Part shown: piece by piece, positions 52,201 to 60,000 of the stretch
How the letters are laid out: each line of letters starts with the position of its first letter
How positions within the stretch are numbered: position 1 is the stretch's first letter
DNA from: Strigamia acuminata
Taxonomy: Eukaryota > Arthropoda > Chilopoda > Geophilomorpha > Linotaeniidae
Reading direction: 5' to 3'
Length of the DNA: 60,000 nt
Assembly (NCBI GenBank): GCA_949358305.1
Contig: OX442314.1
Location: 26,275,118 to 26,335,117 of the forward strand
Translations under genes and position numbers: made by a program
The notes under the pieces: model-generated
Databases searched by the model: none
The model's input: only the letters and a program-made list of their open reading frames with translations
What the model was told of the DNA's origin: nothing

Positions 52201-54345
52201 CGAGATGGTCGATTTTTGTTTCCCGGACTTTGATTTGTATTCGAGTTGTTACGAGTTCGTATTTTGATCGTATTCGTATTCGAATCGAATTCGAATCGTA
52301 TTCGAATCGAATACGAATCGAATTCGAGTCGTATTCGAGATGGTCGATGATTTCCACTCGCTCGTATACGCGTTGTATACGAGCTCGTATTTTGATCGTA
52401 ATCGTAAACGAATCGTTTACAAGTCGTATACAAGTCGTATACGACGTGTATACACCTCGTATACGAACGAAGTTTGTGAAAACACAATTTCCAAATAAGA
52501 CGTATGTGACTACTATGTGTTTTCATGTCGTAGTAAGTGTCCGGTGGATTTTCCAAACTTCGTTCGTATACGAGGTGTATACACGTCGTATACGACTTGT
52601 ATACGACTTGTAAACGATTCGTTTACGATTACGATCAAAATACGAGCTCGTATACAACGCGTATACGAGCGAGTGGAAATCATCGACCATCTCGAATGCG
52701 ACTCGAATACGATTCGAATACATCTCGAATACATCTCGAATACGAGTCGTACGAGTCAAAGTCCGGGAACGGGTCATCGACTATCTCGTATTCGAGTTGT
52801 TACGAGTTCGTATTTTGATCGTATTCGTATTCGAATCGAATTCGAATCGTATTCGAATCGAATACTAATCGAATTCGAGTCGTATTCGAGATGGTCGATG
52901 ATTTCCACTCGCTCGTATACGCGTTGTATACGAGCTCGTATTTTGATCGTAATCGTAAACGAATCGTTTACAAGTCGTATACAAGTCGTATACGACGTGT
53001 ATACACCTCGTATACGAACGAAGTTTGTGAAAACACAATTTCCAAATAAGACGTATGTGACTACTATGTGTTTTCATGTCGTAGTAAGTGTCCGGTGGAT
53101 TTTCCAAACTTCGTTCGTATACGAGGTGTATACACGTCGTATACGACTTGTATACGACTTGTAAACGATTCGTTTACGATTACGATCAAAATACGAGCTC
53201 GTATACAACGCGTATACGAGCGAGTGGAAATCATCGACCATCTCGAATGCGACTCGAATACGATTCGAATACATCTCGAATACATCTCGAATACGAGTCG
53301 TACGAGTCAAAGTCCGGGAACGGGTCATCGACTATCTCGTATTCGAGTTGTTACGAGTTCGTATTTTGATCGTATTCGTATTCGAATCGAATTCGAATCG
53401 TATTCGAATCGAATACTAATCGAATTCGAGTCGTATTCGAGATGGTCGATGATTTCCACTCGCTCGTATACGCGTTGTATACGAGCTCGTATTTTGATCG
53501 TAATCGTAAACGAATCGTTTACAAGTCGTATACAAGTCGTATACGACGTGTATACACCTCGTATACGAACGAAGTTTGTGAAAACACAATTTCCAAATAA
53601 GACGTATGTGACTACTATGTGTTTTCATGTCGTAGTAAGTGTCCGGTGGATTTTCCAAACTTCGTTCGTATACGAGGTGTATACACGTCGTATACGACTT
53701 GTATACGACTTGTAAACGATTCGTTTACGATTACGATCAAAATACGAGCTCGTATACAACGCGTATACGAGCGAGTGGAAATCATCGACCATCTCGAATG
53801 CGACTCGAATACGATTCGAATACATCTCGAATACATCTCGAATACGAGTCGTACGAGTCAAAGTCCGGGAACGGGTCATCGACTATCTCGTATTCGAGTT
53901 GTTACGAGTTCGTATTTTGATCGTATTCGTATTCGAATCGAATTCGAATCGTATTCGAATCGAATACTAATCGAATTCGAGTCGTATTCGAGATGGTCGA
54001 TGATTTCCACTCGCTCGTATACGCGTTGTATACGAGCTCGTATTTTGATCGTAATCGTAAACGAATCGTTTACAAGTCGTATACAAGTCGTATACGACGT
54101 GTATACACCTCGTATACGAACGAAGTTTGTGAAAACACAATTTCCAAATAAGACGTATGTGACTACTATGTGTTTTCATGTCGTAGTAAGTGTCCGGTGG
54201 ATTTTCCAAACTTCGTTCGTATACGAGGTGTATACACGTCGTATACGACTTGTATACGACTTGTAAACGATTCGTTTACGATTACGATCAAAATACGAGC
54301 TCGTATACAACGCGTATACGAGCGAGTGGAAATCATCGACCATCT
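52201..54345. repeat. 551-bp tandem repeat, each unit itself palindromic
   Basis: At least three near-exact 551-bp units (for example the same sequence at 52513, 53064 and 53615). Each has arms of about 145 bp (from TTCGAGATGGTCGATGATTT to CGAACGAAGTTTG) around a core of about 75 bp (CAATTTCCAAATAAGACGTA onward). The arms are made of TCGTATACGA-like dyads. No gene. Confidence 0.9.
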
Positions 54346-55400
54346 CGAATACGACTCGAATTCGATTCGTATTCGATTCGAATACGATTCGAATTCGATT
54401 CGAATACGAATACGATCAAAATACGAACTCGTAACAACTCGAATACGAGATAGTCGATGACCCGTTCCCGGACTTTGACTCGTACGACTCGTATTCGAGA
54501 TGTATTCGAGATGTATTCGAATCGTATTCGAGTCGCATTCGAGATGGTCGATGATTTCCACTTGCTCGTATACGCGTTGTATACGAGCTCGTATTTTGAT
54601 CGTAATCGTAAACGAATCGTTTACAAGTCGTATACAAGTTGTATACGACGTGTATACACCTCGTATACGAACGAAGTTTGGAAAATCCACCGGATACTTA
54701 CTACGACATGAAAACACATAGTAGTCACATACGTCTTATTTGGAAATTGTGTTTTCACAAACTTCGTTCGTATACGAGGTGTATACACGTCGTATACAAC
54801 TTGTATACGACTTGTAAACGATTCGTTTACGATTACGATCAAAATACGAGCTCGTATACAACGCGTATACGAGCGAGTGGAAATCATCGACCATCTCGAA
54901 TACGACTCGAATTCGATTCGTATTCGATTCGAATACGATTCGAATTCGATTCGAATACGAATACGATCAAAATACGAACTCGTAACAACTCGAATACGAA
55001 TCAAAGTCCGGGAAACAAAAATCGACCATCTCGTATACGATTCGAAAGCGAATCGAATACGATTTCGCGTTGAAGAAGGGCAAAATTCGTACTCGACTCG
55101 AAAACGAGTCGAATACGATTTCGCGTTGAAGAAGGGCAAAACTCGTATTCGATTCGAAAGCGAGTCGAATACGATTTCGCGTTGAAGAAGGGCAAAATTC
55201 GCATTCGACTCGAAAACGAGTCGAATACGATTTCGCGTTGAAGAAGGGCAAAACTCGTATTCGATTCGAAAGCGAATCGAATACAATTTTGCGTTGAAAA
55301 AGGACAAAAATCGTATTCGATTCGCTTTCGAATCGAATACGAGTTTTGTCCTTTTTCAACGCTTGGGAAAAGGACTCGAATGCGCCTCCACGTTGCAATG
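54346..55400. repeat. Inverted counterpart of the 551-bp and 56-bp arrays (right arm)
   Basis: Sequence from here mirrors 51840-52900: CCCGGACTT at 52222-52230 matches AAGTCCGGG at 55004-55012, placing the global axis near 53,617, which is also the centre of one 551-bp unit. The core at 54680-54780 is in reverse orientation. About five inverted 56-bp-type units close the array near 55375. Confidence 0.85.
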
Positions 55401-56139
55401 CGCATTTGTGTAAACGATGATGGAATCCCCTGCTTAAATACTGGCTATTGCGTCACGTAACAGCAACGTGCCACGTCACGTAATTGCAACGTGCCGCGCT
55501 ATGCCACACAATGTGCCGCCGCGATAGGCCATTGAACCCGAATGTGTGTGATGCGAAACGCGCGAGTACGCGCGCGGAGAACGCGCGGTAATGCTAGCAA
55601 CAGGAGCGCAACTGCCCAAGAAATTGCTCAACAATAAAAGGCACGTGGAAGCACGTGCCTGAAACAATAGGCACTTCAAATAAAGTTATTGTTAAAAAAC
55701 GGGCTTGAAAACCAACAATTACACAATAATTAAGGGGCAAGAAATGAACTTTGCTGCAATGCAAAGTTCTCAAAATACAGAGAAATGAAAGTTACACTTG
55801 TATAAAGAATTGACAATGTTTGAAACCAATAAAAACTACAAAAACACACTTGTAAAAAACCCAAAACAATCCCAGAATGAATTATTTGACTCAAATTAAC
55901 CCTAAAACGGTCTTGGAGGTCGTGCAGACGACAGAGTCGGATCGGAAGGTTGCTAAAACCTGACGCCAAAACTAGCAATGGGACAGCTAGTTAGAAAACA
56001 GCTTTTTCATCAATCATGAACGCTGAAAACCTCACCCAGGGGTAGAAAATGATGGAGAGAACGTTTTCGCCATCTAAAACGGTCTAAAACGGGTCTAAAA
56101 TGCCTAAACCGGCGCCTGGAACGTGGCGCAGTTGTTGGG
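55401..56139. other. No recognisable gene
   Basis: CACGTAACAGCAACGTGCCACG near 55454 is repeated with small changes near 55475; otherwise AT-rich unique sequence. No supported gene. Confidence 0.4.
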
Positions 56140-56650
56140 TCAAATATTGTCAAAAATCAGTGGAAATTTGTCAAATACTGGCAAAAATCTGCTGAAATTT
56201 GTCAAAAATTGCCAAATTTTGGCGCAAGTTACGTGAGGTTTGCGCGCATCCAACTATGACGAAAAATCCACGCGTGTGCACGCGCGATTTACTGGCGCGT
56301 TGGAAGCGTTAAAATAAATTTTTCCAATGTCTAACACAATTTGCACCGAATTATGGCAATTTTTGACAAATTTACATGGATTTTTGCCAGTATTTGACAA
56401 ATTTCCACGGATTTTTGACAATATTTGACAAATTGCAGACAAATTTCAGACAAATTTCAATTAATTTTAGAAATTTTATGAGAAATTTCAGCAAATGTTT
56501 GAGGATTGAGGAAATCTTCTGAAATTTGTCAAATATAGGCAAAAATCTTCTGAAATTTGTCAAATACAGGCAAAAATCTGCTGAAAATTGTCAAAAATTG
56601 CCCAAATTCCGTGCAAGTTTTGCAAGTTTTGCGCGCATCAAATCGTATGC
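56140..56650. repeat. TTTGTCAAA foldback repeat family
   Basis: About 56140-56215 recurs inverted at about 56352-56436 (GGAAATTTGTCAAATACTGG on both sides). A direct, diverged copy with the same TTTGCGCGCATC end lies at about 56520-56650. Related phrases occur near 6690-6840 and 26090-26240 in the satellite-edge module. Confidence 0.75.
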
Positions 56651-57364
56651 GCGCCTATACTATTGCACGAGCGCATTGACGCGTGATGAACACCGATTAC
56701 GTTTACGAAGTGAATTCGAGCTACAAAAGTATCGAGTCGCCATTCTATGATGGAAAAAAAAAATTAAGTGTAAACAAACAAAATAAAAACTTTAATATAC
56801 AAGAAACGTACAATTCCACTCAACTTTGTTTCAAATTTTATTTATTGGATCATTGAAAATAAACAGTAGTGTTGTGCACTGTACGCTTAAGTGTTTACCG
56901 GCGATGCGTTGTTTTGTGGTGGGGATTTGCCTCGATAATTGATCTTTTCTCTTTGTTTGCAATATTTTTTTGGCCTTTTTTGTTGATTTTTCGGTTTGAA
57001 ATTGTTTTTTTTCCGGTGTAATTTAAGTGGTGGAAGGTTGTTGGGGTGTGTTGAGGGTAATTTTGGCGGTTTTTGGGTCGGGATTAGTGTTTTCTGCGAT
57101 TTTTGATCGGTATTTGGGGTAACGCATGCGAATCGCCGTCGATGCGTCGACCGTAGCAAGTGTGGTTGAAGTGATTTCGTTCATTCGTTATTTTAATGAA
57201 AATTAGGTATTTATTGTGACCACACGAGCACGTAGCAAGTGCGCGCGCAAGTTAAATGTGTAGAGGCCTGTGAGAAAATAAAACGTGCGTGGAAGCGGCG
57301 TAAATATTCTTTGGTGACTGCCATGGGTTTGTGCTTTGTCGTGGGCGCGATATGTCTGCGATAT
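56651..57364. other. No recognisable gene
   Basis: AT-rich sequence; short frames only. A frame at 57239-57436 starts before the MITE and runs into it, so it is not a gene. Confidence 0.4.
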
Positions 57365-57372
57365 ATATGCGT

Positions 57373-57764
57373 TAGGGATGAGAACGGGACCAATTTTCGG
57401 GTCCCGACCCGTCCCGGGTCCATTACGTTAGCGTAATACGCGCGTATGATTGCATAATTGAAATAAATCAGTATTAAGCCTAATATTAGGCCTAATAATG
57501 CTAAAATAAAGTAAAGAAACAACAATATTTTGGTCATACAGTGTAATTTACTTTTAATAATGAGTTTGTTGTTGTTGTTTATTTACTTTATTTTAGCATT
57601 ATCAGGCTCAATATTAGGCTTAATAGTGATAAATAACAACTGGAATTAGAAAATTGTCTCCGCCTCGCAGTACGAATTTAGCAACTGTAATCCCGTCCCG
57701 TCCCGTATCCGCATAGGGCAAACATTACCAGTCCAGTCCCTATCCCGGTCCGTTCTTATCCCTA
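57373..57764. mobile_element. hAT-like MITE
   Basis: 392 bp flanked by a perfect 8-bp duplication ATATGCGT (57365-57372 and 57765-57772). Termini TAGGGATGAGAACGG and CCGTTCTTATCCCTA are inverted with one mismatch. Inside is a second inverted pair of about 53 bp (57474-57526 and 57573-57625). No transposase. The 8-bp duplication and TA-G-G-type ends fit non-autonomous hAT elements. Confidence 0.85.
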
Positions 57765-57772
57765 ATATGCGT

Positions 57773-58200
57773 GATGTAGCGCGTTTGCGCGCGCGATCTA
57801 GTGCGTTTGAGCGCGCGATGTAGCACCTTGAGCGTGTCCAAATGTGTACAGGTGCTCAAAAGATGTGCGAGGGCTTCACGTGCATACACGAAGCATAAAC
57901 GTGAAGAAAACAGCAGAAGCAGTTGTGTGTGATATTTATAAAACCACATCACACAAGGGAATACTACTAATGATACAAAAAGCAATAAACTTTATGAATA
58001 TTGAAATAAACTTACAAAATGGTGGAAAAAACATGGCGTACTGCCTTGAATATATGCCGGGATGTTATCAATCTTCCGGGCCCCATGTGTGTTTGATTTT
58101 AGTCCTAATTTTGGTGTATTTTTTTTTTTTTGCCTTGGTTTTTCTCGTTTCTTGGAGAGTGCTGAGGCATGCCGAGGTGTTCTCGGGCGTGTGCGCCTGT
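57773..58200. other. No recognisable gene
   Basis: Contains a short repeat of GCGCGCGAT phrases near 57780-57825 and otherwise unique AT-rich sequence. Confidence 0.35.
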
Positions 58201-59100
58201 TGAAGATCGAGCGTTTCATATTTTGTGTTTAATAAGCCTACCGTGGTGCCTCGAGCGTTTATTAATTTCTCCACTCGAGGCACTTCACTAACACCTCCCC
58301 GGTGTTTAAACGAGTAGCGGCGCTTATTTGACCCCGGTGTTTACTGTTTAAAATTGTCGTGTGTTTTCAAAGTTCTTAATTTGTTTAAAAGCAAACAAAA
58401 TGGATATTTGTTAATTTTTATTTGATTTTATCAATTTCTATTGGTTTCTTGCTGATTTTTAATCGGTTTTTCTCTATTTGTGACAATTTTTGCCAATTTT
58501 AATCGTTATTTGTCATTCTGAATTGATTATTGTCCGATTTCAGTCGATTTTTGTTGATTTTTAATCATGTTTGTTCGTTTTTAATCAATTTTTGTCCCAT
58601 GCCTTACGATCAGTTCGAATAATTGACACCATACTGTGCTGTTACTCGTATTCAAGATGGCGTCGCAAACTCAAGGCCGAATTCCGCTGATTTCATTTAT
58701 TGCGACTGTTTGCGCTCCATACGTGTGAAAAGGATTATGGGAAAAATCCTCAATGCAGGCCATTTTGGTGTTAAATGAGCGAGGAAGGCAGGAGATGAGA
58801 AAAATTTGTAAAATTTCAAAAAAAAGCTAAACAATCAAAATTTACATGAAGATCAATATTTCTGGCTCGAAATGCATGTATCAGCAATTTCGGGATATTT
58901 TCGGGGTGAAATTGACTCGTTCGGAACACTGGGAAGGAACCCCACCCCGCATTCCCCATGCGTCGGCGCGCGCGTAGACGAAAATTCAAATCCAGGTGTT
59001 CAGACGGCCCCACGTTATTTTCGGGTTCCAAGTTGGGTTTCACAAATGTACCGTATTGCCTCGAATAAACGCCGGGACGTTTATTAAACTTCTCGTGTGT
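58201..59100. repeat. Dispersed repeat fragments and a short hairpin
   Basis: GTGCCTCGAG (58246-58255) pairs with CTCGAGGCAC (58274-58283). TTGCCTCGAATAAACGCCGG occurs near 59056 and, as CTTGCCTCGAATAAACGCCG, near 59761; a diverged copy is near 58043. A YY1-like CAAGATGGCGTCGC is at 58653-58666. No gene. Confidence 0.6.
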
Positions 59101-60000
59101 GTTTAATTTTGATCCGCATTTAACTGTTTTTTTTTTCACCGAAAGTTACTTCATTTTTTATTAACATGGAAAAAAAATGAACCTTTACAAAATACTAATA
59201 ATAACGTTATAATAAGCAGTTACAATTGAAATTAAAACAACATTTTTTTTTTAATTAGAAACCAAAGCAGAATCATCCCTAAATTCTGACACGGCGTTGT
59301 CAAACAAACAGTTGGCGCCAAAACGAGAAATTAGGCAACAAAACATTTTGAATGCTACAAAAACACATTAAATAACCATAAAACAAATAAAAATAAATAC
59401 AACAGCTAAACCAAATTGTAATAAACAAGACAGCAAAGTGCGGGAGTGAGTGACAACGCCAAAAAAACGCCCGAAAACGCCCCAAGAACGCACCAAAACG
59501 CCCCAAGAACGCACCAAAACGCCAGATAACCGTGCAACTTGAGGCAAAAAACATGCAAACATAATTTTTTGCTTTGAGTGGCACGATTTTCAGGCTTTTT
59601 GGAGCATTTTGAAGCGTTTTGGGGCGTTTTAGAACGTTTTTGCTTATTTTTTAGCATTCTCATGCGAGCTCGCGCGTGCAGGCGAGAAAAAAACAAACTT
59701 ATTTCTTCAAGAGTTAAAAAAAAAATAACCCTAACCAGGAAATTACTGTAAAAACAACGGCTTGCCTCGAATAAACGCCGGGGCGTTTACTAATTTTCAA
59801 GACTGGAAGTGAGGCGAGATGTTGTTTGCTTTATTTGTTGAAACAAATTAGGCGTCACTAATTCACCTGTATTAGGGTTTCGGTTCTGAGAAACCGGACG
59901 AGGAGTCACAATAACGGGACACGGGAAATTTCAAAACTTACCGGTTTCGTCAAAACGCCATTGAAACGTTACATTTTTATAGCGTGTCAATGATAAAAAT
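59101..60000. other. AT-rich sequence with small tandem repeats
   Basis: CCCCAAGAACGCACCAAAACG is tandemly repeated near 59480-59520. The frames on the minus strand are products of this repeat. Nothing else recognised. Confidence 0.4.

Noticed and set aside
51462-55405. Long open frames of up to 383 codons on both strands
   Set aside because: They follow the 56-bp and 551-bp palindromic satellites, repeat with the array period and occur in several frames at once. They are a by-product of stop-free repeats.

Overview
The window is eukaryotic nuclear DNA, most likely from an invertebrate animal. It has spliceosomal introns with GT-AG borders, AATAAA signals after genes, abundant microsatellites, tandem satellites, tyrosine-recombinase (DIRS-type) and Ty1/copia retrotransposons, and a decayed copy of the mRNA-export helicase UAP56/DDX39B. 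The copia primer binding sites match the 3' end of an animal-type initiator tRNA-Met. I cannot name the species.

Layout. 0-3 kb: UAP56 pseudogene blocks, then a 151-bp tandem repeat. 3-6.1 kb: a broken DIRS-type element on the minus strand. 6.1-36.2 kb: an island of very CpG-rich satellite (GTTAACGGCCCG family) holding three complete copia retrotransposons, all on the plus strand, each with LTRs that look identical on reading, a 5-bp target duplication and an open polyprotein frame. 36.3-50.5 kb: a plus-strand cluster of intron-containing genes. It holds a putative terminal exon, a 340-residue poly-Ala/coiled-coil gene, two small two-zinc-finger genes, and a 14-exon gene of about 1,059 residues carrying the same zinc-finger module. 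51.5-55.4 kb: a nested palindromic satellite with a global axis near 53,617. 55.4-60 kb: AT-rich, gene-poor DNA with foldback repeats and a hAT-like MITE with an 8-bp target duplication.

Main discovery candidate. All three copia polyproteins carry, between the integrase C-terminus and reverse transcriptase, about 60 residues that read as a methyl-CpG-binding domain (MBD). The four residues that contact methyl-CpG in MeCP2 (Arg, Asp, Tyr, Arg) are present. All three elements sit inside a satellite with about 10 CpGs per 53 bp, within or next to its GTTAAC/GTTAC steps. This suggests a retrotransposon lineage that uses a methyl-CpG reader to find satellite chromatin, much as chromodomains serve chromoviruses. 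The MBD assignment rests on visible motifs; the targeting role is inference. The three leaders also share an RNA element at the same place whose stems are kept by compensatory base changes.

The zinc-finger genes share intron phases and an upstream motif, so they are tandem duplicates. Their function is unknown.
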